From the NCBI RefSeq assembly GCF_000024605.1, contig NC_013385.1:1502175-1566174 (forward strand): a DNA stretch of 64,000 bases, read 5' to 3'. Both the position numbers and the translations under genes were made by a program. Below, in pieces: positions 50,744 through 60,611 of this stretch (the stretch's first letter is position 1; each line of letters starts with the position of its first letter). The notes beneath the pieces were generated by a model. That model ran no database searches, had not been told where the DNA came from, and worked only from the letters and a program-made list of their open reading frames with translations. The stretch is from Ammonifex degensii KC4. GTDB lineage: Bacteria > Bacillota > Desulfotomaculia > Desulfotomaculales > Ammonificaceae.

Positions 50744-51669
50744 ATTTCCCCGTCCCACCCGAAGGGTCCTAAAAACTTTACCTCTGGTTCCAGCTTTATC
50801 CCGAACTTGGCTTCTACCAGGCTCTGCACCCGGCGGATCAGGCACAGGACGTCTGTCGCCCGCGCTCTTCCCAGGTTAACGATGAAGTTAGCGTGCTTGG
50901 GAGAAACCATGGCCTCCCCTACCCGCAAGCCCTTGCCTCCCGCCAGCTCTATGAGCTTTCCGGCTGCCGGAGCGCCGGGTGGGTTTTTAAACACGCTCCC
51001 CGCGCTGGGGTATTCCAGAGGCTGGGTGAGCTGGCGCTTTTGCCAAACAGCCGTCATGCGCCGGGCCACCGCCGCGGGGTCATCGGGGCAAAGCTCCAGT
51101 TCTACCTCCAGAACCACGACGGGTAAGTGCTGCAGGACACTCTGCCGGTAGCCAAAACCTAGTTCTTCTCCCCGCAAAATCTCCACCCGCCCCTCCAGGT
51201 CCATCACCTTGACCCACCGCACCACTTCGGCCATGCTCTGCCCGGCCGCCCCGGCGTTCATGACCACCGCTCCCCCTAAGCTGGCCGGAATACCGCAGGT
51301 AAACTCCAGGCCGGAAAGCCCGGCCGCCTGCGCCAAGGCCGCCAGGCGGGCAAGCTTTGCCCCCGCTCCTGCCCTTAGCCGTCTTCCTTCCACTTTTACC
51401 TCGCCCAGAGCTTGGCCTATCTTCACTACCATCCCCGGTACTCCGGCATCGCTTACCAGGAGATTAGAGCCGTTACCTATGAAGTTAAGAGGAATGCCTT
51501 CCTTTCTTGCCAGGCGCAAAAGAAGGGCCAGATCTTCCTGATCTGCTGGCTCCACCAGCACCTCCGCTGGCCCGCCTATGCGCCAAGTAGTATGGTGCTC
51601 CATGGGCTCCTGGAAGTGAACGCGGCCTTTAAGTTTCATCCTAGAGATCCAGGAAGCAACCGGTGCCAC
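50734..51669 (-). CDS. murB: UDP-N-acetylenolpyruvoylglucosamine reductase
   Basis: 311 residues from a GTG at 51669 that shares one base with the murC stop codon, with GGCGGAG just upstream. FAD-binding blocks are FIGNGSNLLV and CGIPASLGGAVVMNAGA. The catalytic Ser225 is in YPSAGSVFKNP and Glu295 near the C-terminus completes a type-I-like site set. It reduces the MurA product to UDP-MurNAc. Confidence 0.98.
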   Translation of the reverse strand: MAPVASWISRMKLKGRVHFQEPMEHHTTWRIGGPAEVLVEPADQEDLALLLRLARKEGIPLNFIGNGSNLLVSDAGVPGMVVKIGQALGEVKVEGRRLRAGAGAKLARLAALAQAAGLSGLEFTCGIPASLGGAVVMNAGAAGQSMAEVVRWVKVMDLEGRVEILRGEELGFGYRQSVLQHLPVVVLEVELELCPDDPAAVARRMTAVWQKRQLTQPLEYPSAGSVFKNPPGAPAAGKLIELAGGKGLRVGEAMVSPKHANFIVNLGRARATDVLCLIRRVQSLVEAKFGIKLEPEVKFLGPFGWDGEICA

Positions 51670-53144
51670 TACTCCGCCCCCTTCAAAATTTCAAGCAGCT
51701 CTTTACCTACCCGGTAGATATCCCCTGCGCCCATGGTCAACACTAGGTCTCCTGGAGAAACGATTTCTTTAAGGAACGCCGCTTTTCCTGTGGAAGGCAG
51801 ACGGTAAAGGGGGAGGTCGGGGCAATGATCCTGGCAAGCTTTGGCAATGAGCTCCGCTGTCACCCCCGGAAGGGGTGGCTCACCAGCGGGATAAATCTCA
51901 TCCAGCACCAAAACGTCGGCGCCGAAGAAAGACCGGCCGAACTCGGGATAAAGCAAAGCGGTGCGGGTGTAACGGTGCGGTTGAAACACCACTACCAGGC
52001 GCCCCCGGTGTATCTGCCGGGCGGCCTCGATGGTGGCCTGGACTTCCGTGGGGTGGTGGGCGTAGTCGTCCACCACCATCACTCCCCCCGCTTCTCCAAG
52101 GAACTCGAAGCGCCGCCGCACGCTTCTGAACTCCGCCAGTGCCTGCGAAGCCACCGCGAAGGGAACTCCTAAGTAAGCCCCTACGGCCACCGCTGCCGCG
52201 GCGTTTAAAAGATTGTGCTTCCCGGGCAGATTAAGCTTGAGCTGCCCCAGAAGCCTTCCTCGGTAGTAGAGCAGGGCAGAAGAAGAACTGCCGGAAAGCT
52301 CCACCTTCTTCAGGATGTAGTCGGCTCCTTCTTCCATCCCGTAGGTAATCACCGGAATGTTCAAGACGCCGATCAGCTGGCGCACCAGGGGGCTGTCGAG
52401 GCAGACTACGGCCGTCCCCGGCGGCTCTATGCGCGCCAAGAAAGTGCGAAAGGCACCCAGTAGCGCTTCCAGGTTTCCGTAATAGTCCAGGTGGTCGTTT
52501 TCTATGTTGGTGACCACCGCCAACATCGGCGTAAGGAGGAGGAAAGAGGCGTCGCTCTCGTCGGCCTCGGTGACAAAGTAAGATCCTTTGCCCAAGCGGC
52601 AGTTACCTTCAATGAGCGGCCAGTACCCCCCTACCAGAACGGTAGGGTCAAGCCCTCCGGCCAGCAGCACGTTGGCCACCATGGCGGTGGTGGTGGTCTT
52701 TCCGTGCGCCCCCGCCACCGCTATTCCCCGGTAATCCCTCATGACCCAGGCCAGCAGCTCCCCGCGCCGGATGACGGGAATCTCCCGCTCTCTGGCTGCA
52801 AGTAACTCCGGATTGTCGGGCTTGATGGCAGAGGAAACCACCACCAACTCCGTTTCAGGAGCCAGATTAGCCGGCGCATGCCGGTTGTATACTCTGATGC
52901 CGGAAAGTTTTAGAGTTTGCAGAAAGTAAGAATCACCCGTGTCCGAGCCGGTTACCTCATGCCCCTGCTGTTTCAGGAGTAAGGCCAGGCCGCTCATCCC
53001 CACGCCGCCTATGCCTACGAAGTGAAGATGACGAGGAATCTCCTTGCAGCCCAAAGTCTCCTTCTCCTCCGCTCCCGCCTTGCCCTGGGTATAATATGCG
53101 AGGCGGGAATCGACTGCTACTGAACTTGTCCTTTCCTGCGCCAA
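51669..53144 (-). CDS. murC: UDP-N-acetylmuramate--L-alanine ligase
   Basis: 491 residues from a TTG at 53144 after AAGGGG. The N-terminal Rossmann block HFVGIGGVGMSGLA starts only at about residue 40, so the protein has a 35-40 residue N-terminal extension. A TTG at 53054 near GGAGAAGGAG would give the ordinary length instead. The ATP loop is GAHGKTTTT, and the C-terminal domain has VDDYAHHPTEVQATI. It adds the first stem-peptide alanine. Confidence 0.95.
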   Translation of the reverse strand: MAQERTSSVAVDSRLAYYTQGKAGAEEKETLGCKEIPRHLHFVGIGGVGMSGLALLLKQQGHEVTGSDTGDSYFLQTLKLSGIRVYNRHAPANLAPETELVVVSSAIKPDNPELLAAREREIPVIRRGELLAWVMRDYRGIAVAGAHGKTTTTAMVANVLLAGGLDPTVLVGGYWPLIEGNCRLGKGSYFVTEADESDASFLLLTPMLAVVTNIENDHLDYYGNLEALLGAFRTFLARIEPPGTAVVCLDSPLVRQLIGVLNIPVITYGMEEGADYILKKVELSGSSSSALLYYRGRLLGQLKLNLPGKHNLLNAAAAVAVGAYLGVPFAVASQALAEFRSVRRRFEFLGEAGGVMVVDDYAHHPTEVQATIEAARQIHRGRLVVVFQPHRYTRTALLYPEFGRSFFGADVLVLDEIYPAGEPPLPGVTAELIAKACQDHCPDLPLYRLPSTGKAAFLKEIVSPGDLVLTMGAGDIYRVGKELLEILKGAE

Positions 53145-53150
53145 GAGATA

Positions 53151-54272
53151 TCATCCCCTTGCCAATCTTACCACGAGATCTACTAACAGGTTAAGGGCCT
53201 CAGGCTTGCCCAGGCGGCGAGACTCTTCCGCCATACGGGAAAGCTTCGATGGAGAAGTTAAAAGACGCTTGACCTCGGAAAGAAGCCTCTCCCCGGTAAG
53301 CTCGGCGTCCTCTATAACCACGGCCGCTCCCTTGTCCGCCAGGGCCCGGGCGTTGTACTCCTGGTGCCTGCCCGTGGCGTAGGGGTAAGGAATGAGGATG
53401 GCCGGGCGGCCAAGGCAAGTAAGCTCTGCCAGCGTGGCTGCCCCTGCCCGGCAGATGACCAGATCTGCTGCTGCCAGATAGTCGGCGATGTGGTAAAAAT
53501 AGGGAAAAACCTTGATGTTAGGTCGAGATCCGAGATCTATCCCCTCTGCTTCTAGTTCCCCGAGAAAAGACTCGTAGTGCCCTTGGCCGGTGGCGTGGAA
53601 GAGATAAATTCCTTCCTTATCTCTAAAGTAGCGGATGAGCTCCTTTACCGCCTCGTTTATCCGGCTGGCTCCCCGGCTCCCCCCAAAAGAGAGGAGCAGC
53701 TTATCTCCCTCTTTCAAGCCCATCTGCTTACGCGCTTCCTCCCGGCGCACATTAAGTATTTCTTCCCGCACCGGCAGTCCCGTGACCACTACCCGGGCCC
53801 GGCGTGGCAAATAGCGCGCCGCTTCGGGAAAGGTGAGGGCTGTCACCTGGGCTAGGCGGGAAAGAAGGCGGTTGGTAAGGCCGGGGAAGGCGTTTTGCTC
53901 GTGGATGAGAACCGGTATCCTTCTGAGCCAGGCCGCAAGAACCACCGGTCCGGCCACGTACCCGCCGGTGCCGATCACCACCCGCGGAGAAAGGCGCCCC
54001 AGCAGGCGGTAAGCCGCCCCTAACCCCTGGAAAGCCCTAAAAAGAGCTTTGAGATTACTCAAGGTGAAGCAGCGCTTAAGGCCGGCAGCTTCGATGGCGT
54101 AAAAGGGAAAACCCGCCTTGGGCACGAGGTCGGCCTCCAGCCCCTCTGCCGTCCCTAAGTAAAAGATCTCTGCTTGGGGAAATCTTTTCTTCAACCCTTG
54201 AGCTATAGCCAGGGCAGGATAGATGTGTCCCCCTGTGCCCCCGCCTGTCACCACAAAACGCCACCTACGCAT
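53151..54272 (-). CDS. murG: Undecaprenyl-PP-MurNAc-pentapeptide GlcNAc transferase
   Basis: 373 residues. The N-terminal GGTGGHIYPALAIAQGL loop and the second-domain donor-binding region (GGSRGASRINEAV, ICRAGAATLAELTCLGRPAILIPYP) are standard GT28 features. It makes lipid II at the inner membrane surface. It follows ftsW/spoVE closely and precedes murC. Confidence 0.98.
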   Translation of the reverse strand: MRRWRFVVTGGGTGGHIYPALAIAQGLKKRFPQAEIFYLGTAEGLEADLVPKAGFPFYAIEAAGLKRCFTLSNLKALFRAFQGLGAAYRLLGRLSPRVVIGTGGYVAGPVVLAAWLRRIPVLIHEQNAFPGLTNRLLSRLAQVTALTFPEAARYLPRRARVVVTGLPVREEILNVRREEARKQMGLKEGDKLLLSFGGSRGASRINEAVKELIRYFRDKEGIYLFHATGQGHYESFLGELEAEGIDLGSRPNIKVFPYFYHIADYLAAADLVICRAGAATLAELTCLGRPAILIPYPYATGRHQEYNARALADKGAAVVIEDAELTGERLLSEVKRLLTSPSKLSRMAEESRRLGKPEALNLLVDLVVRLARG

Positions 54273-54276
54273 ACCA

Positions 54277-55371
54277 TCACCTAACGCTATAGCGAGATAT
54301 ATTGAGCAAGATTCCTATAGAGGCCAAGGTGAAGACCAAGGAGGTCCCACCGTAACTTATCAAGGGAAGGGGGATGCCGGTTATAGGCAGGTTGCCGGTC
54401 ACCACCCCTATGTTTATGAACGCCTGTAGCCCTATGCCAGCCGTGATCCCGGCGGCCAGGTAGCAACCGAAGGTGTCGGGAGCGTAAAGGGCCGTCCGCA
54501 AACCCCTCCATATGAGGATCACGAAGAGGGTTATGACCAGCAAGGCTCCTATAAATCCCAGCTCCTCGCCGATGACAGCGAAGATGAAGTCAGTATGCTG
54601 CTCCGGCAGGTAAAGCAGTTTCTGCTTCCCTTGTCCCAGGCCCAGGCCAAAAAGCCCTCCCGACCCTATGGCGTAAAGGGACTGGATAATGTGAAAGCCT
54701 GCCCCTAAAGGGTCCTTCCAGGGATCGAGAAAGGCAAATAGGCGCTTCAAGCGGTAAGGTTCAAGCTTGATCGCTAACCCCACGCAGGCCAAGCCCACCA
54801 GGCTAAGACACCCTAGGGTGAGAAGAGGAACCCCGGAGCAAAAAAGAAGTACGAAGATGGTGCCCGCTAAAGCCAGCGCTGTACCCAGGTCGGGCTCGAG
54901 CAGGATGAGCAAAGCAGCCAACCCGGTAACTCCTAGGTAGGGAAGGATGGCTCTAAACTTTCTGACCTCTGCTCCCTGGCGGCTCAAGCCATCGGCCACG
55001 AAGAGCAAGAGCCCGAATTTCACTACTTCCGCTGGTTGAAAGCTGAAGCTGCCCAAAGAAATCCAGCGCTGGGCGCCGTGAGAAGCATCGCCCACGCCAG
55101 GGATGAGCACTAAGATCAGGAGGATAAAGGACAGGGCCAGCAGGGGAAGGGTCAGGCGGCGGAAGTGCCAATAATCGTAGCGGAGGAAGAAGAAGAGAGC
55201 AGCCAGACCCAGGCAGGCGTGAAGAAGCTGCCGTTTGAAAAAGTAAAGACTGTCACCATAGCGGACTAAGGCCGCGTACTCACTGGAGCTCAAAACCATT
55301 ACCAAGCCCAGGCAGAGAAGGGATAAAACGGTGAAAAAGAGTAGGAAGTCCGGCGCCCTCTTCTTCCGCAT
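54277..55371 (-). CDS. ftsW: SEDS glycosyltransferase FtsW/SpoVE
   Basis: 364 residues with about ten membrane segments. Signatures are WISLGSFSFQPAEVVKFGLLLF, LLEPDLGTAL (catalytic-type Asp) and TGIPLPLISYGGTSLVF. It polymerises septal peptidoglycan with a partner class B PBP, here most likely the SpoVD-type protein encoded in the same cluster. FtsW and SpoVE cannot be separated by sequence alone; position between murD and murG suits both. Confidence 0.96.
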   Translation of the reverse strand: MRKKRAPDFLLFFTVLSLLCLGLVMVLSSSEYAALVRYGDSLYFFKRQLLHACLGLAALFFFLRYDYWHFRRLTLPLLALSFILLILVLIPGVGDASHGAQRWISLGSFSFQPAEVVKFGLLLFVADGLSRQGAEVRKFRAILPYLGVTGLAALLILLEPDLGTALALAGTIFVLLFCSGVPLLTLGCLSLVGLACVGLAIKLEPYRLKRLFAFLDPWKDPLGAGFHIIQSLYAIGSGGLFGLGLGQGKQKLLYLPEQHTDFIFAVIGEELGFIGALLVITLFVILIWRGLRTALYAPDTFGCYLAAGITAGIGLQAFINIGVVTGNLPITGIPLPLISYGGTSLVFTLASIGILLNISRYSVR

Positions 55372-55379
55372 ACCGTTTC

Positions 55380-56753
55380 TTACCTCCGCTCGGTCCTGGC
55401 TTCCTCCTGGATTAACTCTTTAACCGCCTGCCGAAAACATTCTCCCCGTTCTTCGTAGTTCCGGAACATATCCCAGCTGGCACAGGCGGGGGAGAGAAGG
55501 ACCACGTCTCCCGGCCGGGCTTTTTCCCGGGCCCGGCGCACAGCATCGGGCAAATCCCGGGCCAAGACGATGTCGCTCACACCTGCCGCCTTGGCTTGAG
55601 CCGCCAGGAGAGGAGCGCTTTCTCCGATCAGCACCAGCGCCTTCACCTTTTCCTTCATCTTGGAGGCTAAGAGACGAAAGTCACTCCCTTTGTTGCGCCC
55701 CCCGGCTATTAAAACGATGGGGCAATCGTAAGCCTCCAAGGCTTTTATGGTGGCCTCGGGGTTGGTTCCCTTGGAGTCGTTCACGTATTTCACCCCGTTT
55801 ATCTCGGCCACCAACTCCAGGCGGTGGGCCACCCCTTTAAACTCCCGCAGGACCCGGCCGATCACCTCCAAGGGCACGTTCTGTGCCACCGCTGCAGCGG
55901 TGGCTGCCAGCGCGTTTTCTAGGTTATGTGCTCCGGGAAGGGCCAAGGAAGCTACCTCCGTCACCTTTCCTTCTACCCCTTCCCACTTCACCAGAATTTC
56001 GCCCTTGGCTACCCAAACGCCTGTTGCCAATTTATGTCGGCGACTGAAGAATAATACCCGCCCGCATGAGTCCGCCGCCATATTCCTAACCTCTGGATCG
56101 TCGTAGTTGAGTACCGTAACCTCCTTGTCGGTCTGACGGGCAAATATCCGCGCTTTGGCCTGCCGGTAGGAGTTAAAGTCGCCGTGGCGGTCCAGGTGAT
56201 CAGGAGTAAGGTTTAAGATCACCGCCACTACCGGCTTAAAGGTGGAAGTAGTCTCGAGCTGAAAACTCGAAACCTCCACCACCAGGATATCCTCCGGTCT
56301 TGCCTCCTCCACCACCTCGCTCAGAGGCAGGCCGATATTGCCCGCCACCCAGGTGCGCAGGCCAGCAGCCTGAAATATGGCTCCGGTGAGGGCAGTGGTA
56401 GTGGTCTTGCCATTGGTGCCGGTCACCGCCACCACCGGGGCCCGGGCAAAACGAAAGGCGAGCTCCAGCTCCCCTACTATCTCAATGCCAGCCTCCTTAG
56501 CCTCTCGAACTGGCGGTACGGTCAGAGGCACCCCGGGACTCAAGACCAAGAGGTCGAACTCTTTGGCCGAAGGGTACTCCCCCAGAACCAGGCGAACCTT
56601 GTCGGGAAAAGGCGGTAAATCTACCTTCTGACTGTCCGCCAAGACGACCTCGGCGCCATGGCGCAGGAGCAGACGGGTAGCCGCTATGCCGCTTTTCCCC
56701 GCCCCTATTACCAGCACCTTCTTCCCTCTAAGCTCCACTTTCTTTAAAGCCAA
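55380..56753 (-). CDS. murD: UDP-N-acetylmuramoyl-L-alanine--D-glutamate ligase
   Basis: 457 residues. N-terminal Rossmann loop VLVIGAGKSGIAATRLL, ATP loop GTNGKTTTTAL, LNLTPDHLDRHG and the C-terminal IAGGRNKGSDF block. It adds D-glutamate to UDP-MurNAc-Ala. The TTG at 56753 lies on top of its AGGAGG tract; a GTG five codons later (56738) may be the real start. Confidence 0.97.
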   Translation of the reverse strand: MALKKVELRGKKVLVIGAGKSGIAATRLLLRHGAEVVLADSQKVDLPPFPDKVRLVLGEYPSAKEFDLLVLSPGVPLTVPPVREAKEAGIEIVGELELAFRFARAPVVAVTGTNGKTTTTALTGAIFQAAGLRTWVAGNIGLPLSEVVEEARPEDILVVEVSSFQLETTSTFKPVVAVILNLTPDHLDRHGDFNSYRQAKARIFARQTDKEVTVLNYDDPEVRNMAADSCGRVLFFSRRHKLATGVWVAKGEILVKWEGVEGKVTEVASLALPGAHNLENALAATAAAVAQNVPLEVIGRVLREFKGVAHRLELVAEINGVKYVNDSKGTNPEATIKALEAYDCPIVLIAGGRNKGSDFRLLASKMKEKVKALVLIGESAPLLAAQAKAAGVSDIVLARDLPDAVRRAREKARPGDVVLLSPACASWDMFRNYEERGECFRQAVKELIQEEARTERR

Positions 56754-56757
56754 CCTC

Positions 56758-57744
56758 CTAACCTAAGCGGTAAAGCCCTGAAAGTCCCAAGACTCCGGCC
56801 ACTATTCCCCAGAAGGCGAAGACCAGGACCACCTTATTTTCCGACCACCCTTTGAGTTCGTAGTGGTGGTGCAGCGGGCTCATGCGCCAAATCCGCCTAC
56901 CGGTCAAGCGGAAGGAAAGTACCTGCAAGATCACCGACAGGGTCTCGGCCACGAAGACCGCCCCGATCACGGGCAGGAAAAGCTCGGTGCGCGTCAGTAC
57001 TGCCGCTGCCCCCAGGGCTCCTCCCAGCGCCAAAGAGCCGGTGTCACCCATAAAGATTTTCGCCGGGTGGCGATTGAAAACCAAAAACCCCAGGCACCCG
57101 CCCACCATCGCCGCCAAAGTAACAGCCACGCCCACTTTGTCCACCACTAAGGCAATGAAAACGTAAAAGCCGGCCGCTATGGCCGTTAAGGTAGCAGCCA
57201 AGCCGTCCAGCCCGTCGGTGAGGTTCAGGGCATTGGCCGAACCCACCAGCACCAGGATGGTAAAGAAGAAGAAAAAGAGAAAGCCTAAATCGAAGCGGAT
57301 TCCCCCCACTTCCCAGAAGCCGGAGAAGGGAAGCACGTAATCAGTACCCCGTCCGGCAAAAGCACAGGCCCACCAGGCTAAGCCCGCCGCCACCAAGACC
57401 TGTGCCAGAAGCTTCTCCCGGGCGCGCAGGCCCAAAGAACGACCTTTTATAACCTTCAGAAAGTCGTCCAAAAAGCCTATGAGGCCATAGGCAAGAGCTA
57501 CCAGGAGGACCACTACCCCGTCAGGCCGGTGCCGGGCTAAGGATAAAACAGCCACGGTCATCCCGCCGAGAAACATGATTCCACCCATGGTAGGCGTACC
57601 CGCCTTTACTAGGTGCCGGGCCGGGCCATCGGTACGAATCCTCTGCCCTACTTTAAGTTGCTTGAGCACCGGGACGAGCCAGAACCCCAGGATCACCGTC
57701 GAGCAGGCTGAAAGAAAGACTGCTCGGCTCACCTCGGCCGTCAA
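56758..57744 (-). CDS. mraY: Phospho-MurNAc-pentapeptide transferase
   Basis: 328 residues from a TTG at 57744 that overlaps the murF stop as TTGA, with GGGGGGAAGGG before it. About ten membrane segments. The catalytic FLDDFLK and NLTDGLDGLA motifs are intact, as is HHHYELKGWSE at the C-terminal cytoplasmic loop. It makes lipid I. A GTG five codons earlier is an alternative start. Confidence 0.97.
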   Translation of the reverse strand: MTAEVSRAVFLSACSTVILGFWLVPVLKQLKVGQRIRTDGPARHLVKAGTPTMGGIMFLGGMTVAVLSLARHRPDGVVVLLVALAYGLIGFLDDFLKVIKGRSLGLRAREKLLAQVLVAAGLAWWACAFAGRGTDYVLPFSGFWEVGGIRFDLGFLFFFFFTILVLVGSANALNLTDGLDGLAATLTAIAAGFYVFIALVVDKVGVAVTLAAMVGGCLGFLVFNRHPAKIFMGDTGSLALGGALGAAAVLTRTELFLPVIGAVFVAETLSVILQVLSFRLTGRRIWRMSPLHHHYELKGWSENKVVLVFAFWGIVAGVLGLSGLYRLG

Positions 57745-59135
57745 TGCCCTTCCCCCCACCGGCGGAGGGCCTGGACCACCCGTTCCAAGCCCATGGCCCG
57801 GGAAGCTTTGACCAGAAGCACCTCATCCCCCTCAAGCTCGTTCATAAGTTGCCTTATGGCCTCTTCCACCGTGGCTACCGCCAGGACCCTGTCCGGGGGC
57901 ATCCCGGCCGACAAGGCGCCCGCCGCCAGGTCGCGGGCCCTTTCCCCCACCACCACCAGCAGGTCGGCCACCGCCGCCGCTTTCTCCCCCACTTCCCGGT
58001 GGGCTGCCACCGTCCTCTCACCCAGCTCCAGCATGTCCCCCAGCACCGCTACCTTGCGCCTGCCCTTTCCCAGTTCGGCCAGTACCTCCAAAGCACCCGC
58101 CATAGAGGCGGGATTGGCGTTGTAAGCATCGTTTATCACGGTAAAGCCCCTCCAGTGCTCAATTTCCAACCGCATACCACTTGTTTGTACCCGGCGGAAA
58201 CCCTCCTGCACTTCCTCCGGGGAGAAACCAAGTTGCCTGGCTATCGCTATCACAGCCGTACAGTTCAAGGCGTTGTGGTAGCCCGGAAGAGGAAGTTGAT
58301 ACTCTTCCTCCCCTGTAGCGGTGCGCACCCGGAAAACGCACCCCTTCTCCCCCAGGGAGGTATAGGAAAGCAGGCGGACCTGGGCTTTGTCGCTTTCTCC
58401 GAAGTAGATCACCTTCCCCCGACAGCGCCGGGCCTCCTCCTCGATGAAGGGGCTCTCCGCTGGCAGCACGGCGAAGCCTTCCGGGGGAATGTAGTCCAGA
58501 ATTTCTCCCTTGGCCCGGGCGATGGCCCGTACGCTCCCCAGCCTTTCCAGGTGCGCCTCGCCGATGTTGGTTATCACCGCCGCGTTAGGTTCCGCCAAAG
58601 CCGAGAGGGCAGCTATCTCTCCCTCCCCGCGCATGGCCATCTCCACCACCGCGAACTCGTGCTCTGGTCCGAGTTCCAGTAGGGTAAGCGGAACCCCTAT
58701 TTCGTTGTTGCGGTTGCCCCGGGTAGCCAGCACCCGGTGCCTAACCGCCAGCACGGCGGCCAGGAGATCCTTGGTAGTGGTTTTACCAGTACTTCCCGTC
58801 ACTCCTATCAAGAAAGGCCCGGTGGCCCGCCGCACGTAGTGCGCAAGCCTTTGCAGGGCCGCCAGCACATCGGTTACCTCCAAGATAAGGAAATCGGGAG
58901 GTAGAGGCTGTTCGGGCAACCGGCTGACCACCGCCCCTAAAGCTCCCTTGGCCCCGGCCTCGGCGACAAAATGGTGCCCGTTGAAGCGCTCCCCCTTTAG
59001 AGCAAAGAAAAGGGCCCCTTCCGGTATCTCCTCCCGGGTATCCGTGAAGACGGCCCGAACTATCCGGTCGGGAGAACCTCTTATCAGACGGGCCTCCATG
59101 ATCTCGGCCAGGCGTCCGGCCTCCAGAGGTATCAT
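57741..59135 (-). CDS. murF: UDP-MurNAc-tripeptide--D-alanyl-D-alanine ligase
   Basis: 464 residues, starting in the murE stop as ATGA. ATP loop GVTGSTGKTTTKDLLAAVL, the ligase motif NNEIGVPLTLLEL, and NDAYNANPASM in the C-terminal half. It completes the UDP-MurNAc-pentapeptide. Sits between murE and mraY, each overlapping. Confidence 0.98.
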   Translation of the reverse strand: MIPLEAGRLAEIMEARLIRGSPDRIVRAVFTDTREEIPEGALFFALKGERFNGHHFVAEAGAKGALGAVVSRLPEQPLPPDFLILEVTDVLAALQRLAHYVRRATGPFLIGVTGSTGKTTTKDLLAAVLAVRHRVLATRGNRNNEIGVPLTLLELGPEHEFAVVEMAMRGEGEIAALSALAEPNAAVITNIGEAHLERLGSVRAIARAKGEILDYIPPEGFAVLPAESPFIEEEARRCRGKVIYFGESDKAQVRLLSYTSLGEKGCVFRVRTATGEEEYQLPLPGYHNALNCTAVIAIARQLGFSPEEVQEGFRRVQTSGMRLEIEHWRGFTVINDAYNANPASMAGALEVLAELGKGRRKVAVLGDMLELGERTVAAHREVGEKAAAVADLLVVVGERARDLAAGALSAGMPPDRVLAVATVEEAIRQLMNELEGDEVLLVKASRAMGLERVVQALRRWGEGH

Positions 59136-60610
59136 CGGCTCTTCATCTCCCGCAAGAGACGGCGGGCCACTTCCCGGTCGTCGAAGGGGATGCGCTTATC
59201 CCCTATTATCTGACAGTTTTCGTGCCCCTTGCCCGCTAGTATAACTATATCTCCCGGACGGGCGCGGGCAAAGGCCTCTTTTATGGCTGCCTCCCGATCC
59301 TCGATGAGCAGGTAGCGGGAGGGAGGAGCCACCTGGGCCAAGCCCTGGGCGATGGCCTGCATAATGGCGACCGGATCTTCGCTTCTGGGGTTGTCGGAAG
59401 TGACCACCACGAGGTCGGCATACTCTCCAGCTATTCTTCCCATCACCGGCCGTTTGGAGGGATCCCGGTCTCCACCGCACCCGAAAACCACGATAACCCG
59501 CCCCCGGCTTATCTCCCTGGCAGTGCGCAGGATATTCAGCAGGCCGTCGGGAGTATGGGCGTAATCGACCAGTACCGTAAAGTCCTGCCCCTCGTCGATC
59601 CGCTCGCACCTCCCGGGAACGGCCTGCACCCGGGACAAAGCGCGGGCGGCCAGATCCAAAGGCATTCCCTCTCCCACCGCCACGGCCAGAGCCGCCAGGG
59701 CGTTGTAGACGTTAAAGATCCCCGGCAGGGAAAGCTTTACTTCTACCCTTTCTCCCCCTGCGCTGGCCAGAAGACGGGTGCCTTCGGGACGGAGCTCATA
59801 GTCTAGGGCGTGCACCTCTCCCTCCTTTAAACCGTAGGTCAGCACTTCTACTCCCCGGCATAAAGATGTGAGCCGCTGCCCATAGGGGTCGTCCCGGTTA
59901 ATGACCGCCAGCTTTTTCCCCGGCTTCTCCCCCAAAAGCTCCGTAAAAAGCCGGGCTTTGGTCTGAAAGTAGTCTTCCAGGTCGCGGTGGAAGTCCAGGT
60001 GGTCCTGGGTGAGATTGGTGAAGACGGCTACGTCGAACGCCACCCCGGTCACCCGCTCCAAGGCCAGCCCGTGGGAGGAAACCTCCATAACCGCCACCTC
60101 TATTCCTTCCTCCACCATGCGGGCAAGCCAGGACTGCAGGTCCAGCGACTCGGGTGTGGTGCGCTCCCCCGGAAAGGCCTTCTCCCCCAGCTTTACGTAA
60201 AGGGTGCCTATAAGTCCCACCTTTTTCCCCTGCTCCTGGTAGAGGGAGCTCAGGAGATGGGTGGTGGTGGTCTTACCGTTGGTTCCCGTCACCCCCACCA
60301 CGTGTAGTTTACGGCTGGGGTGCCCGTAAAACTGCGCTGCCGCCCAGGCCAAGGCCCGCCGGGTATTGGGTACCACCTCCAGCACCACCCCCGGCGGAAC
60401 CTCTACCTTCCTTTCCGCCACTATCCCTATAGCCCCCCGCGCTACGGCCTCGGGGATGAAATCGTGCCCGTCCCTGACCAGTCCCTTGATGGCAAAAAAG
60501 ATGTACCCTTTTTCTACCCGCCGCGAGTCGTAAGCCAATCCTCTGGGGTTTAGCTTCATTATTCTTTCCAGCGTCGGCTCACCACCTGCCGCTAAAACAA
60601 TTATTTCCAC
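59132..60610 (-). CDS. murE: UDP-MurNAc-dipeptide--diaminopimelate ligase
   Basis: About 492 residues from a GTG at 60610, two bases after the spoVD-type PBP stop. GLAYDSRRVEKGYIFFA near the N-terminus, ATP loop GVTGTNGKTTTTHLL and the DNPR motif (TSDNPRSEDP), which indicates meso-diaminopimelate as the added amino acid. The SD is weak and the start is uncertain; a later ATG at 60559 or a start inside the previous gene are alternatives. Confidence 0.95.
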   Translation of the reverse strand: MEIIVLAAGGEPTLERIMKLNPRGLAYDSRRVEKGYIFFAIKGLVRDGHDFIPEAVARGAIGIVAERKVEVPPGVVLEVVPNTRRALAWAAAQFYGHPSRKLHVVGVTGTNGKTTTTHLLSSLYQEQGKKVGLIGTLYVKLGEKAFPGERTTPESLDLQSWLARMVEEGIEVAVMEVSSHGLALERVTGVAFDVAVFTNLTQDHLDFHRDLEDYFQTKARLFTELLGEKPGKKLAVINRDDPYGQRLTSLCRGVEVLTYGLKEGEVHALDYELRPEGTRLLASAGGERVEVKLSLPGIFNVYNALAALAVAVGEGMPLDLAARALSRVQAVPGRCERIDEGQDFTVLVDYAHTPDGLLNILRTAREISRGRVIVVFGCGGDRDPSKRPVMGRIAGEYADLVVVTSDNPRSEDPVAIMQAIAQGLAQVAPPSRYLLIEDREAAIKEAFARARPGDIVILAGKGHENCQIIGDKRIPFDDREVARRLLREMKSR

Positions 60611-60611
60611 A

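Noticed and set aside
53040-53130. TATTAT within the start of murC as an internal promoter -10
   Set aside because: No -35 box at a workable distance; it lies in coding or leader sequence of unclear frame use.
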